A stretch of 43,615 nucleotides of DNA. Origin: an uncultured Flavobacteriales bacterium (GTDB taxonomy: Bacteria; Bacteroidota; Bacteroidia; Flavobacteriales_D; Crocinitomicaceae). A model generated the notes under the pieces. That model ran no database searches. It was not told where the DNA came from and worked only from the letters and a program-made list of their open reading frames with translations. Within the stretch, counting starts at the first letter, position 1. Each line of letters starts with the position of its first letter. Positions 8,019-17,091 of this stretch are shown here, in pieces. A program made the position numbers and the translations under genes. The DNA lies in contig CAJWAO010000010.1 of the NCBI GenBank assembly GCA_913020765.1, positions 1 to 43,615 on the forward strand. The letters are read 5' to 3'.

Positions 8019-10373
8019 CTATCTAATAATAATTTGACACTCCGTTCTGCGGTTGATGCGGCGGTTTTCACTTGATGAGTTGGGTACCTTTGGTCTTTGT
8101 TCACCATATCCCTTTGCCTGAAGCCGATCTGCATCGATGTTCTTGCTGATAAGATACTTTTTCACTTCCTGCGCACGTTTCTCTGATAAGATGAGGTTGG
8201 ATCGATTGTCTCCTACATCATCCGTATGTCCCTCTATTTTGATAAAGTATTTAGGATTTCGATTCAAATAGATTGCAAACAAATCCAATATAGCTTTAGA
8301 CTCCTCGAAAAGCATGTAGGAGTCTGTTTGAAAGAGCAAATCCTTGAGCTCAAATTTACTGCCACTCTCAACGCTATCAATAATGATGGCTTTTAGCTGA
8401 AGCGGTTTTGAATCGTTCAAAGGTTTTAAGGCCTGTAATTCTTCTTCATTTGACGATGAATAAGGAATCCTTTGAATCTCAATTGGCTTCAACAATATAC
8501 TATCTCTAGGAAACTTCGGGCCAGCTGGCTCATCTACTAATTCTTGTTTTGTTGACTTCTCTGATATAGGCTCCGTTAACTTTACATTTGTGGCCTCGGT
8601 GTTTTTTTGCGATTCCTCATGCAATGAATCTGTATCATTTGTCTTTAATTCTGAAGCTTCATTGAATTGAGCTTGATGCGCTGAGGAATCTTGAATTGCA
8701 ATATTGGGCAATGCAGGTTGCTTATAAGGTATGCTTTGTAGTGGTGTAAGGTTGATTTGAGATACCGCGAAGGTGGCGTTTTCTTTCTCTGCAACAATGG
8801 AAATGCTCTTTGCATCATTGACCTTAACCGCGGCTGCATAGCTTCCATCGTCTTGATTAACGTTTATCTCTTGTTTTTTTCCAGTGTCATCGTAATGAAT
8901 GCTTACATTCGCATCTGCGACAAATTCTCCCTCGCTATTGGCTAAAGAACCTTTTACGATTATGACTTCTTCAGGTCTTGCTTCCTTGTATAGGTTGAAT
9001 GCATAAATGTTCCAATCTCCGTCTTTAAAGGAAGAGAAATAAGCTACACGCCCACTGGTTGATACAAAAATACCGAGCTCATCTTCTGGGGAATTTATTG
9101 GGTATCCAATATTCTGGGGTTTGGTCCAAGCATCCCCATCTCGCCGAATGTAAAATATATCAAGTCCTCCCATTCCACGTCTTTCTTCACTTGTCGACGA
9201 AACGAAATATAAGGTTTCCCCATCTTGGTGGAAAAAGGGACTTTTGTCTTTTCCTACCGTATTGATTTCCTCAAAGGGTCTTGCCTTTCCCCAAGTTCCA
9301 TCTGCTTGTTTTTCAGATATATAGATGTCATTATCTCTAGATCCTTTGCGGATTGAGGTAAAAAATAAAGTTTGTCCATCTGAGGATAAAGAGGGTTGTG
9401 CCTCCCAGCCATCCTTGGTATTGATGTTTTCTCCTAAATTGACAAGAGGCGACCACTGGAAATCATTGCCTCCTTCACCTGTCCTTATAAAATTAGTTGC
9501 ATAAAGGTCACAGTTCAAATAATTTTGTCGGTATATACGCTCTTTTTTACAAGCACAAATAATCATTTCTCGATTATCAACGGATAGGGTTGCAGAGCCA
9601 TAATTGTTGAAGGAGCCATCGTTAAATGGTGCGTCAAGCGCTTTTCCAACCGTGAAGGTGTTTGAAGAACCCTCCTTTGTCGAAATAGTGAATTCCTCAA
9701 CGACATTGCTGGCAATGTCACCCAAACGTGTTCGGTCTACTTTTCTTGAATAAAAAAGAAGGTCATTGTCAGGCGAAATCATTGGAAAGTACTCATCTAA
9801 TTCTGTGCTCACTCTATTGACAATGGCAGGTGAAAAGGGGACAGGGTTGGCCCTCATTTTATCTTCAAATTCCAGCCCTTCAATAATTTTTAGTGCGTTT
9901 TTCTTTTCTCTTTGGTAGTTGCCATTTGTTCTTTGCGGATATTTTTGCTCAAATTCTACGAGAGATTTATAACAAAACAGTGCCTCCTTGTCTTTTCTCA
10001 TGGAAAAGAAAATGTTGCCCAGGTTATAGTAGCTTTTGTGCTTGTAGCTTGCACATTTTTGAATAGAAATTTGATAGTAATAAGCCGCTTTCTTTAATAG
10101 CTGTTCTCCTTCTGTTGGGCTATTTTGGGTTCGTAAGCTAATATTTCCTTCCTGCATATACATTTCGGCAAGCTCAAAGTGCACAGCAGCTTGATCCGGA
10201 TTTTTAGAGAGCAATTTGTTTAAAAGAGCTTGTTTTTTGTCGGAATTATTTTCAAGCTTCGCTTTTTGCAATTGCTTTAAAACTTTTCCTGGAACGACAT
10301 CACAGTTTTGCGCCACCCCAAATAGGCTGGAAACAAGAAGAAAGAGCGTAAATATTATTTTAAAATACTTCAC
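8019..10373 (-). CDS. OmpA-family protein with TPR, PD40 propeller and carboxypeptidase-regulatory-like domain (PorE-like)
   Basis: The domain order is: signal peptide, TPR helices (about 30-160), PD40/WD40-like beta-propeller blades with repeated SxDGQTLFF and DNDIYISE motifs, a CarboxypepD_reg-like fold (VKGSLANSEGEFVADANVSI), a low-complexity linker, and a C-terminal OmpA domain with GHTDDVGDNRSN, LSEKRAQEV and NRRTE for peptidoglycan binding. This is the architecture of PorE, a T9SS component of Porphyromonas, but many OmpA/PD40 proteins share it, so the T9SS role is inference. The GTG at 10373 is preferred because it places the signal peptide at the N terminus (784 aa). A TTG at 10433, directly after the upstream stop, would add 20 polar residues. 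Confidence 0.82.
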   Translation of the reverse strand: MKYFKIIFTLFLLVSSLFGVAQNCDVVPGKVLKQLQKAKLENNSDKKQALLNKLLSKNPDQAAVHFELAEMYMQEGNISLRTQNSPTEGEQLLKKAAYYYQISIQKCASYKHKSYYNLGNIFFSMRKDKEALFCYKSLVEFEQKYPQRTNGNYQREKKNALKIIEGLEFEDKMRANPVPFSPAIVNRVSTELDEYFPMISPDNDLLFYSRKVDRTRLGDIASNVVEEFTISTKEGSSNTFTVGKALDAPFNDGSFNNYGSATLSVDNREMIICACKKERIYRQNYLNCDLYATNFIRTGEGGNDFQWSPLVNLGENINTKDGWEAQPSLSSDGQTLFFTSIRKGSRDNDIYISEKQADGTWGKARPFEEINTVGKDKSPFFHQDGETLYFVSSTSEERRGMGGLDIFYIRRDGDAWTKPQNIGYPINSPEDELGIFVSTSGRVAYFSSFKDGDWNIYAFNLYKEARPEEVIIVKGSLANSEGEFVADANVSIHYDDTGKKQEINVNQDDGSYAAAVKVNDAKSISIVAEKENATFAVSQINLTPLQSIPYKQPALPNIAIQDSSAHQAQFNEASELKTNDTDSLHEESQKNTEATNVKLTEPISEKSTKQELVDEPAGPKFPRDSILLKPIEIQRIPYSSSNEEELQALKPLNDSKPLQLKAIIIDSVESGSKFELKDLLFQTDSYMLFEESKAILDLFAIYLNRNPKYFIKIEGHTDDVGDNRSNLILSEKRAQEVKKYLISKNIDADRLQAKGYGEQRPKVPNSSSENRRINRRTECQIIIR

Positions 10374-10433
10374 GTTGAGTGGAGAACGTTTTCGGTAGCT
10401 TAATATTTCCTTAAAGTTAAGAATTATAGCCAA

Positions 10434-11450
10434 TTACATTGTGGCTATCGCTTCACATAGTTTATTCGTATCTGATTCAGAAATATCCAAATGCGTTACC
10501 ATTCGAAGCATCCCTTTTCCAAAGGGCATGATTAAAATTCCATTGTGCTCAAATTTGGATACAAATTCTTGTACCCGACCATGGTCTTTAAGAATGCATA
10601 CAACAATATTTGTTTCAACGGGTAGTACATCTTCTACCCATTCCATTTTGTGCAACTGTGCTTCAATACGTTTCGCATGATCGTGGTCTTTTTTTAGTCG
10701 CTGAATGTTGTGTTCTAACGCATATAATCCGGCTGCAGCGATGTATCCTGCTTGTCTCATTCCTCCACCAAATACCTTTCGGACCCTTCGAGCACGTTCA
10801 ATAAAATCAATGTCTCCTAATAAAAGGCTACCAACAGGTGCACCTAGACCTTTTGAAAGGCACACTGAAATTGAATCAAATTGACTGCCGTATTCCTGCA
10901 TGTCAATATTGTTTTCTACGAGTGCATTGCATACTCTTGCACCATCCAGATGTAAGGGCAAGCCTTTAGAATTGCAGAATGTGCGAATATTTTTTATTTC
11001 ATCAAAATCATAAATTGCTCCACCGCCTCGATTAGAGGTATCTTCAATAGATACTAGTTGTGTGAGTGGGTAGTGCACATCATTAGGCGGGTTCATCCAA
11101 GGTTCAAGCTCAGCAACATGTATCCTACCTCTTGAACCACCAACTGTTCTTGTGGAAGCCCCCGAGTTTTTTGCAATGCCTCCTCCTTCGTATTTAAATA
11201 CATGGCTCTCGTAATGACAAATTACCTCCCCTCCGGGCTGAACATGGAGGTTGATGGCAATCTGGTTGGTTTGCGTTCCTGAGGCACAAAAAATAGCAGC
11301 TTGCTTGCCAAATAATTCTGCGGCATAATCCTGAAGCTTATTTACGGTAGGGTCTTCACCAAATACATCATCACCGACAGGTGCAGACATCATTGCATCA
11401 AGCATACCCTTGCTAGGTTTTGTGACAGTATCACTCCTTAAATCAATCAT
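10434..11450 (-). CDS. Low-specificity threonine aldolase (beta-eliminating lyase family)
   Basis: The 338-residue PLP enzyme matches the threonine aldolase/GntG family, which splits L-threonine or allo-threonine to glycine and acetaldehyde. The N-terminal MIDLRSDTVTKP is diagnostic. His83 stacks on PLP, LHLDGARVCNA holds the aspartate (169), and Lys200 in SVCLSKGLGAP is the Schiff-base lysine. Length is normal. It is probably cotranscribed with the downstream OmpA-family gene. It diverges from the TSUP gene with only 29 nt between the starts, in which I see no consensus promoter. Confidence 0.93.
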   Translation of the reverse strand: MIDLRSDTVTKPSKGMLDAMMSAPVGDDVFGEDPTVNKLQDYAAELFGKQAAIFCASGTQTNQIAINLHVQPGGEVICHYESHVFKYEGGGIAKNSGASTRTVGGSRGRIHVAELEPWMNPPNDVHYPLTQLVSIEDTSNRGGGAIYDFDEIKNIRTFCNSKGLPLHLDGARVCNALVENNIDMQEYGSQFDSISVCLSKGLGAPVGSLLLGDIDFIERARRVRKVFGGGMRQAGYIAAAGLYALEHNIQRLKKDHDHAKRIEAQLHKMEWVEDVLPVETNIVVCILKDHGRVQEFVSKFEHNGILIMPFGKGMLRMVTHLDISESDTNKLCEAIATM

Positions 11451-11479
11451 TCTATTTATTTTCGATAAAAATACGATTT

Positions 11480-12259
11480 ATGGAAGGAATATTCTTTTTC
11501 TTGCTGATCAGTGTGGTCTCTTTTTCAGCCTCAATATTGACTTTTTTTTCAGGCTTTGGGTTAGGGACACTTCTTTTGCCCGTGTTTAGTCTTTTCATGC
11601 CTGTAGAATTGGCGGTTCTGGCAACCGCTATTGTACATATCCTGAACAACGCCTTAAAATTTGTACTCATCCGAAATTTTATTGACAAAGCAGTTTTGCT
11701 TTCATTTGGAATAAGCGCTGTAATTGGAGCCTTTTTTGGAGCAATGATACAAAAGAAGATTGGTGGAAGTCATATTCTTTATGAGCTTGAACTTTTAGAT
11801 ACAACAAATAGGGTAGAGCTACTATCTTTTGTCATCGGTATACTCATGCTCGTTTTTGCGGTATTGGATTTAATTCCGATTCTTAAAAAGATTTCCTTTG
11901 GAAAAGGTCAGTTTACAATTGGTGGCTTTTTAAGCGGTTTTTTCGGTGGTTTATCGGGACATCAAGGGGCTTTACGAGCAGCTTTTTTGGCCAAGTCAAA
12001 TCTAAAGGCTGAGGTTTTTATTTCAACATCTGTATGTCTTTCATTGCTGATTGATGCCACTCGAATTCCAGTATATCTAAGCTCAAATATTCAATTTCAG
12101 GACCATTGGTTGATGATTGCTCCTGCATGCATTTTTGCCTTTTTGGGTTCTTATTTTGGAAAAAAACTCTTCACGAAGAAAAAGGTGCAAAATATTCGTG
12201 TTTTTGTCGCCGTATTTTTGTTTTTGATGGGAAGCGCAATGGTTGTGGGCTTGGTTTAA
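11480..12259 (+). CDS. TSUP family membrane transporter (TauE/SafE)
   Basis: The 259-residue product has about seven to eight hydrophobic segments. It carries TSUP features: FFSGFGLGTLLLPVFSLF near the N terminus and the repeat-like FLSGFFGGLSGHQGALRAA in the second half. Family members export or import sulfur-containing or other small organic anions; the substrate here is unknown. Its stop shares a TTAA with the convergent MORN-repeat gene, so the coding regions overlap by 4 nt. Confidence 0.9.
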   Translation: MEGIFFFLLISVVSFSASILTFFSGFGLGTLLLPVFSLFMPVELAVLATAIVHILNNALKFVLIRNFIDKAVLLSFGISAVIGAFFGAMIQKKIGGSHILYELELLDTTNRVELLSFVIGILMLVFAVLDLIPILKKISFGKGQFTIGGFLSGFFGGLSGHQGALRAAFLAKSNLKAEVFISTSVCLSLLIDATRIPVYLSSNIQFQDHWLMIAPACIFAFLGSYFGKKLFTKKKVQNIRVFVAVFLFLMGSAMVVGLV

Positions 12260-13230
12260 TTCATGAGACTATTGTCTTTGCCCTTGGCCTTTTTCTTTTT
12301 CTTTTTCATCTCCTTTGTTTCTCGCGCTTTGATGACTTGTTTTACGCCGTAGTCGTCAAAAGCATATTCCTCTTCAAGGATGTTTTTTTTTGAGTATACC
12401 CTTACGTGTTTTTCACGTCCATCTGGATAGTACTCTTTATGAATACCCATGGGTTTTCCTTTTTTGTAGTATTGCTCACTGATCAGTAGGTCCATATTAT
12501 TGAACGTTTTGAAGGCGCCTTCTTTTTCACCCTTATTCCATTCTTCTGAGCGTGCTATTTTTTGGTTGTCAAAGAAGTAGGTCCACTTGCCATCTTTTTT
12601 TCCTTCATAAAAGGATATTTCAAGTTCTTTGTTACCGTTTTTGGCATATCTGATTTGACAGCCATGGAGCAAGCCGTTTTGGTAGTGGCTGATTTTTTTA
12701 ATTTTAGATTCAGAGAAATATTCTTTTTTAATTCCATGGGGTAAATTATCAGCGAAATCTTGATATTTAATGGTGTCTCCTGCAGCATCAAATTCTATGT
12801 AGCGTCCATGAACCTGACCCATGTAATGCTCTATTTCCGATTTAATCCTGAACGTACTATCGTAGTATGTTGTACTTTTCCCGTGTGGATTTCCGAGTAA
12901 GAAGCTTTGGCTAGAATAAGGGCAGCCTGAAGGATAATAAGAGGTGTCTACACCATTTCTCCTTCCTTCAATAAATGTCATTTCTTGTTCTAACACTCCG
13001 TTTCTGTGACATGTTGCGCAAGAACCATCGAAAGGTACACCAAAGTTTTTACGAGAATAATAACGTTGGGTGATGCTATCGAAGGCTACCTTTTCATAAC
13101 AATTGGTAACGAATTGGAAGTTACATATTTTCTTCTTTTTGTAGCATGGTGCTTTTTGCGCATCCAAAATTTGTGTAAGGAAGATACAAGATAGAATGAG
13201 TCTGAATTTGAATGACATTATCAAATTCAT
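12256..13230 (-). CDS. Exported MORN-repeat (YwqK-like) protein
   Basis: The 324-residue product has a signal peptide (hydrophobic LILSCIFLTQILDAQ). About eight MORN_2-type repeats of about 22-25 residues follow, with recurring hGxxxxY patterns such as NGLLHGCQIRYAKNG, EGKKDGKWTYFFDN and KGEKEGAFKTFN. A lysine-rich tail closes the protein. Such proteins are often labelled YwqK antitoxin-like, but no toxin gene is nearby. A CATCH sequence at 71-75 mimics a haem motif; see the rejected list. The ATG at 13230 overlaps the thioesterase stop as ATGA; Met5 (13218) is an alternative. Function unknown; probably periplasmic or surface. Confidence 0.8.
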   Translation of the reverse strand: MNLIMSFKFRLILSCIFLTQILDAQKAPCYKKKKICNFQFVTNCYEKVAFDSITQRYYSRKNFGVPFDGSCATCHRNGVLEQEMTFIEGRRNGVDTSYYPSGCPYSSQSFLLGNPHGKSTTYYDSTFRIKSEIEHYMGQVHGRYIEFDAAGDTIKYQDFADNLPHGIKKEYFSESKIKKISHYQNGLLHGCQIRYAKNGNKELEISFYEGKKDGKWTYFFDNQKIARSEEWNKGEKEGAFKTFNNMDLLISEQYYKKGKPMGIHKEYYPDGREKHVRVYSKKNILEEEYAFDDYGVKQVIKARETKEMKKKKKKAKGKDNSLMN

Positions 13231-13631
13231 GACTGAAATACGTTTAAACGCCCAAACGAGTCTTTCATTTCGGCTGGAATAGGGATTGATTTTTGAAGCT
13301 GGGTGTTAAATGCTACAAGTGTCGATGAGCCTTTTGTGGTAATCTGTCCATCAACTCTGATGGTATAGTGAAAAGTGAAACTCTTCGTTCCAATATTTCC
13401 TATTTCCATCTCAATGAAGGCTTTATCATTAAGCTCAATTGGTTTTATAAAACTAAGCTCGGTGTGGGCGAGAATGATGCCTTTTGTTTCCCAGTCCCAA
13501 TCTTCACCTAAAAGTTCACTAAAATAGTGTACGCGTGTAAATTCGAAATAGCTCAGATAAACCGCATTATTAACATGACCCATCGCGTCGATATCTGCAA
13601 AACGTATTTGTATTTGAACGGGCTCAATCAT
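13227..13631 (-). CDS. Acyl-CoA thioesterase, 4HBT/YbgC-like hot-dog fold
   Basis: The 134-residue product matches the 4-hydroxybenzoyl-CoA thioesterase family. RFADIDAMGHVNNAVYLSYF holds the catalytic aspartate region (D-x-x-GHVNN), and the central helix and strands are of the expected length. It likely hydrolyses acyl-CoA thioesters in the cytoplasm; the substrate is unknown. It overlaps the upstream capD-like gene by 8 nt and the downstream MORN gene by 4 nt, so the three form one operon. Confidence 0.92.
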   Translation of the reverse strand: MIEPVQIQIRFADIDAMGHVNNAVYLSYFEFTRVHYFSELLGEDWDWETKGIILAHTELSFIKPIELNDKAFIEMEIGNIGTKSFTFHYTIRVDGQITTKGSSTLVAFNTQLQKSIPIPAEMKDSFGRLNVFQS

Positions 13632-15504
13632 TGTTGTCTAATTTTTCAAAACTAGAATTTTTACTGAGGTATTCAGGAACAATGGTTTTGATAACCTTGA
13701 CGAGCTGATCATTTTTTTGTTCATCAATTAAATTGATGAGCGCATCAATTTGCATTTCATTTTTGTTTATCACATTGGTTTTTGCAATGAGAATCTTTTT
13801 ATGATGTGTTGGAATGGTATTTTCCTCATTTGCCAATAGCTCCTCATATAGTTTCTCTCCTGGTCTCAATCCTGTTACCTTAATCTGTATATCCTTATCA
13901 ATGGTCATGCCACTTAATGAAATCATTTTTTTAGCGAGATCAATTATTTTAACGGAATCCCCCATGTCAAAGACATATATTTCACCGCCATTGCCCATAA
14001 CACTTGCCTCTAAAACAAGCTGGCATGCTTCAGGAATAGACATGAAGAAGCGTGTGATTCTCGGATCAGTAATGGTGATCGGTCCACCATTCTCAATTTG
14101 TCTTTGAAACAAAGGGATAACAGAACCATTGGAGCCGAGCACATTACCAAAACGTGTCGTAATAAATTGTGTTTCGCTTTTCTTGTTGAGCTGCTGGGCA
14201 TATATTTCCGCCACTCTTTTGGTTGCGCCCATTACATTGGTGGGATTCACTGCCTTGTCTGTTGAAATCAAGATGAATTTTTTCACTTGATATTTATGAG
14301 CGGTATCCATTAATATTTTAGAGCCAAGTACATTTGTCTTAACAGCCTCAGATGGATTGAGCTCCATTAATGGAACATGCTTGTATGCCGCAGCATGGAA
14401 TACAATCTCTGGAGAGAAGCTCTTGATTAGATTTTCGACACGCTTCTCGTGGGTCACATCGCCAATGACAATTTCAAACTTGACCTCAGGTGCTGCATCT
14501 AATATTTCCCATTGCAAATCATAAAGACCTGATTCTGCTTGGTCAAAAAGAATAAGAAGATCGGGTTGGAATTTTGCAATTTGTTGGACAAGCCCACTTC
14601 CTATGCTACCCGCTGCACCTGTAATCAAAATGATTCTACCTTTCAGGTTCTTGTTAATCTGGTCAATATTTAATTTTATTTCTTCTCTTCCTAAAAGATC
14701 CTCTATTTTGGCTTTAACAAACTGTTTAGAGGTGAATTCTCCATTAATCCAGCTCTTTGGTTCAGGAACCTTCTGCACCTTTATTTTAAGGTCAATACAT
14801 TCGTCAAGTAGCGCCTTCCTTCGCTTGGCTTTGGGGTTTTGAATTGCAATAATTACAGTATCGATATTATTTTTTGCATTGATTTCCTTCAGTTTTTGAG
14901 GGCTATATACATTGGTGCCTTCGATTCTTGTCCCCCAAAGCTTTGGGTTGTCGTCAATAAATCCAATGATGTTAATGGCATTCTTTGTATCGTTTTCAAC
15001 AGTCCGTTTGGTAATTAAGCCTGAAACTCCAGCGCCATAAATCATAATGTTTTCGATAGCTTCTTTGCTTTTCTTGGATTCAAGATAAATGAGCTTAATG
15101 ATAAAGCGACTCCCCACAGTAAAAGCGAAGCTTGCAAGGAATTCAACAATCAGAACCGAGGTGGGTACAAAATAATGTCCATCTATAAATTGATATCGAA
15201 ACAATCCGAAACCCGCAAAAATCAATGTACAAGTCGATATGGCGATAAAAATTCTATTCAGATCATGGGTTGAGGTATAACGAACAAGCCCCTTGTGAAT
15301 CTTAAAGAGGTTGAATACAACAAACTTTACTAGGATAAATATCCATAGGTAATCCTTCAGTAGGAGCCATTCCTCTTTAATAAGCTCTGACTGTGAGTCG
15401 AGGTCAAAACGAATGATATAGGCAAAAAGTAGAGCAAAAAGATTGATCAACATGTCTAGATAGACAATAACCCATCGCGGTGTTCTAGATCTGAAACGGA
15501 GCAT
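13624..15504 (-). CDS. Membrane-bound nucleotide-sugar 4,6-dehydratase (CapD/WbpM/FlaA1 family)
   Basis: The 626-residue product has four N-terminal membrane helices (about 12-32, 52-68, 85-104, 113-133). A Rossmann-like domain with GAGVSG (157-162) follows, then an extended SDR domain with GAAGSIG (296-302), HAAAYKHVPLME, STDKAVNPTNVMGATKR (414-430) and RFGNVLGSNGSVIP. These enzymes act on UDP-GlcNAc at the start of surface polysaccharide or glycan synthesis. As in WbpM, methionine (425) occupies the position of the usual SDR tyrosine, with Lys429 retained. Which sugar product it makes cannot be told. The promoter box sits 4 nt before the ATG. Confidence 0.93.
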   Translation of the reverse strand: MLRFRSRTPRWVIVYLDMLINLFALLFAYIIRFDLDSQSELIKEEWLLLKDYLWIFILVKFVVFNLFKIHKGLVRYTSTHDLNRIFIAISTCTLIFAGFGLFRYQFIDGHYFVPTSVLIVEFLASFAFTVGSRFIIKLIYLESKKSKEAIENIMIYGAGVSGLITKRTVENDTKNAINIIGFIDDNPKLWGTRIEGTNVYSPQKLKEINAKNNIDTVIIAIQNPKAKRRKALLDECIDLKIKVQKVPEPKSWINGEFTSKQFVKAKIEDLLGREEIKLNIDQINKNLKGRIILITGAAGSIGSGLVQQIAKFQPDLLILFDQAESGLYDLQWEILDAAPEVKFEIVIGDVTHEKRVENLIKSFSPEIVFHAAAYKHVPLMELNPSEAVKTNVLGSKILMDTAHKYQVKKFILISTDKAVNPTNVMGATKRVAEIYAQQLNKKSETQFITTRFGNVLGSNGSVIPLFQRQIENGGPITITDPRITRFFMSIPEACQLVLEASVMGNGGEIYVFDMGDSVKIIDLAKKMISLSGMTIDKDIQIKVTGLRPGEKLYEELLANEENTIPTHHKKILIAKTNVINKNEMQIDALINLIDEQKNDQLVKVIKTIVPEYLSKNSSFEKLDNND

Positions 15505-15508
15505 AGTA

Positions 15509-15542
15509 CAAAAATAACAAGTTCTTTAACCTTTCGAGCAAA
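15509..15542 (-). promoter_or_regulatory. Promoter of capD-like gene, abutting the start codon
   Basis: On the minus strand TATTTTTG (15516-15509) ends 4 nt before the ATG at 15504. A TTTG (15542-15539) lies 22 nt upstream, slightly longer than the usual spacer. Transcription would begin at or within a base or two of the start codon. Confidence 0.6.
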
Positions 15543-15628
15543 GGTAGATTACTATTGATGAAAATGGAATGCTAAACCGAAAATACTTAGTTTTAAAATT
15601 AAATTTAAGGCTGAAAATAGGTACTGCG

Positions 15629-16084
15629 ATGAAAGAAATTGAACGTAAATTCTTGGTAGATATTGATGTTTGGAGTGCACAAGTAAAAGGCACCTATTCG
15701 GATATTTCTCAGGCGTATCTACAAAATTCAAAAGGGCAAACCATAAGGCTGCGTCTGCGCGATAACAAGGCCTACCTCACCATAAAAGGCCCAACCAAAG
15801 GTTTAACAAGGAGTGAGTACGAGTATGAAATACCTTTCGAGGAAGCGGAACAAATGATTTTTGATTTTAAACTGAAGGTGCTCAAAAAAAGACGATACCT
15901 CATTAATCATTCAACTAAAACATGGGAGGTCGATGTCTTCGAAGATGAGTTAAAAGGGCTCGTTATTGCAGAAATAGAACTTGAATCTGAGCTAGAAAAT
16001 TTTGAAAAACCAGACTGGATAGGTGAGGAGGTATCTTACGATCCAAGTTATTTTAACGCTAATTTGATAAGTCGTCTTTCGTAG
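15629..16084 (+). CDS. CYTH domain protein (triphosphate tunnel metalloenzyme)
   Basis: From the ATG at 15629 the product is 151 residues and begins MKEIERKFLV, which carries the ExExK signature of CYTH domains at its usual N-terminal place. Further typical charged strands follow: TIRLRLRDNKAYLTIKGP, RSEYEYEIP, RRYLI, WEVDVFEDEL and LVIAEIELESE. Members hydrolyse tripolyphosphate or cyclise ATP; the short bacterial forms studied so far are mostly tripolyphosphatases, so that is more likely than a cyclase. An upstream start at 15569 would add 20 residues before the signature and is disfavoured. It overlaps the convergent hypothetical gene by 26 nt. Confidence 0.9.
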   Translation: MKEIERKFLVDIDVWSAQVKGTYSDISQAYLQNSKGQTIRLRLRDNKAYLTIKGPTKGLTRSEYEYEIPFEEAEQMIFDFKLKVLKKRRYLINHSTKTWEVDVFEDELKGLVIAEIELESELENFEKPDWIGEEVSYDPSYFNANLISRLS

Positions 16085-16409
16085 ACTCAATGCCGCTGTC
16101 TTCATTATCGATCACCAGGTTGCCAAAACGAAATGTAAAGTATTCACCTACATTTTCGATATTTATTTGATCAAGTTTTAGATTGTGTGATGGGTTTAAC
16201 TGTCTTTTTTCAGTAGCAATAATTTTTTTGAAGTGCTTTTTCAGAACCGTCTCATTGTCCCAAAAATCTTCTTCAATTAAGTATATCGTAGGTTCAGCGT
16301 TTTTAAAAGTGAAAATTTCTTCATTCATTTCTTTTGCCGCCGCCTCATAAAAAAATGGTTTCGGGGTAACACTAATAAATCCTCTGTTTAATATTTTAAT
16401 CATTTTCAT
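16059..16409 (-). CDS. Hypothetical protein, 116 aa
   Basis: No family is recognised. The product is 116 residues, acidic at its C terminus and without a signal peptide or membrane helix. It overlaps the upstream lipoprotein gene by 14 nt, which suggests cotranscription and coupled translation. The ATG at 16409 or the one at 16403 could be used. The last 26 nt overlap the end of the convergent CYTH gene. A soluble cytoplasmic role is likely, nothing more. Confidence 0.6.
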   Translation of the reverse strand: MKMIKILNRGFISVTPKPFFYEAAAKEMNEEIFTFKNAEPTIYLIEEDFWDNETVLKKHFKKIIATEKRQLNPSHNLKLDQINIENVGEYFTFRFGNLVIDNEDSGIESTKDDLSN

Positions 16410-17031
16410 CTATTTTGAGCGTCATCTCTTTTTCATCAAAACCATACCATCGTATAGGCTCATCAATTCGTGTCTCGAAAATTTTGCGGTATTTTGTTTG
16501 AAACTTTTCTTTTTTGAGGTATTCACTCCAATCCTTGCTATCAAGATTTTGTGCTGATGAAATCCAATCGATTGAATTATCCGTAACAAAAACAAGGTGG
16601 TAGGTATCAATCCGAAATAAGCTATCATTTAGCTCAATGCTTTCACAGTAATCACCAAAACAATCAAGCATATTATACCATGCTAATTTCAGATCTGATG
16701 AATCTTGAAAATTCCATGATTTGAATTGTATCGTATTGGAGTCAATGAAAATATTAACTTTTTCTGCATTTATATGCTTTGTTCTGTCAATAACTTCATT
16801 CTGAACGAGAACCTTAACAGAGTCTATTTTAAGGCCACCAATCTGTTCAAATTGCTCAATGTTGAAATTAATTTTAATGGTGTCCTGCGTTGCTTTTTCG
16901 TTTGTTTTAATTTCTCGGTTTTTGGATGGTGAGGCACCGATTTTATTATATGAAAGGACATCTTTAGATTCATCTGTTGCGCATGAAAATAAAATACACA
17001 AGAGGGCAGATGTAAAGAAAATTTCTTTCAT
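16396..17031 (-). CDS. Hypothetical lipoprotein, 211 aa
   Basis: The N terminus MKEIFFTSALLCILFSCATDE is a lipoprotein signal with lipobox LFSC, so the mature protein starts at Cys17. The remainder is hydrophilic, with a Ser/Thr/Lys-rich linker and then a mixed alpha/beta-looking region containing a small cysteine pair (DCFGDYC). No family is recognised. It precedes and overlaps the 116-aa gene. The 80-nt gap to the divergent lipoprotein at 17112 shows no minus-strand TAnnTTTG box. Confidence 0.7.
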   Translation of the reverse strand: MKEIFFTSALLCILFSCATDESKDVLSYNKIGASPSKNREIKTNEKATQDTIKINFNIEQFEQIGGLKIDSVKVLVQNEVIDRTKHINAEKVNIFIDSNTIQFKSWNFQDSSDLKLAWYNMLDCFGDYCESIELNDSLFRIDTYHLVFVTDNSIDWISSAQNLDSKDWSEYLKKEKFQTKYRKIFETRIDEPIRWYGFDEKEMTLKIDEND

Positions 17032-17091
17032 AGGCTTTAAATATTTAAAGATAACTATATTCGCTTGAAGATTTCTTCACTGAAAAAAAAT

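Noticed and set aside
12106-12393. 95-codon plus-strand ORF across the TSUP and MORN gene ends
   Set aside because: It overlaps two well-supported genes in another frame and has a Phe-rich, noise-like composition.
13006-13020. CATCH (CxxCH) in the MORN-repeat protein, resembling a cytochrome c haem site
   Set aside because: It is a single copy at the edge of a repeat unit, with no other cytochrome features. It fits the MORN pattern G-x-C-x-x-C-x-x-N-G.
12256-13230. YwqK-type antitoxin of a toxin-antitoxin pair
   Set aside because: The protein has a signal peptide and no toxin-like neighbour. The antitoxin label comes only from the MORN repeats.
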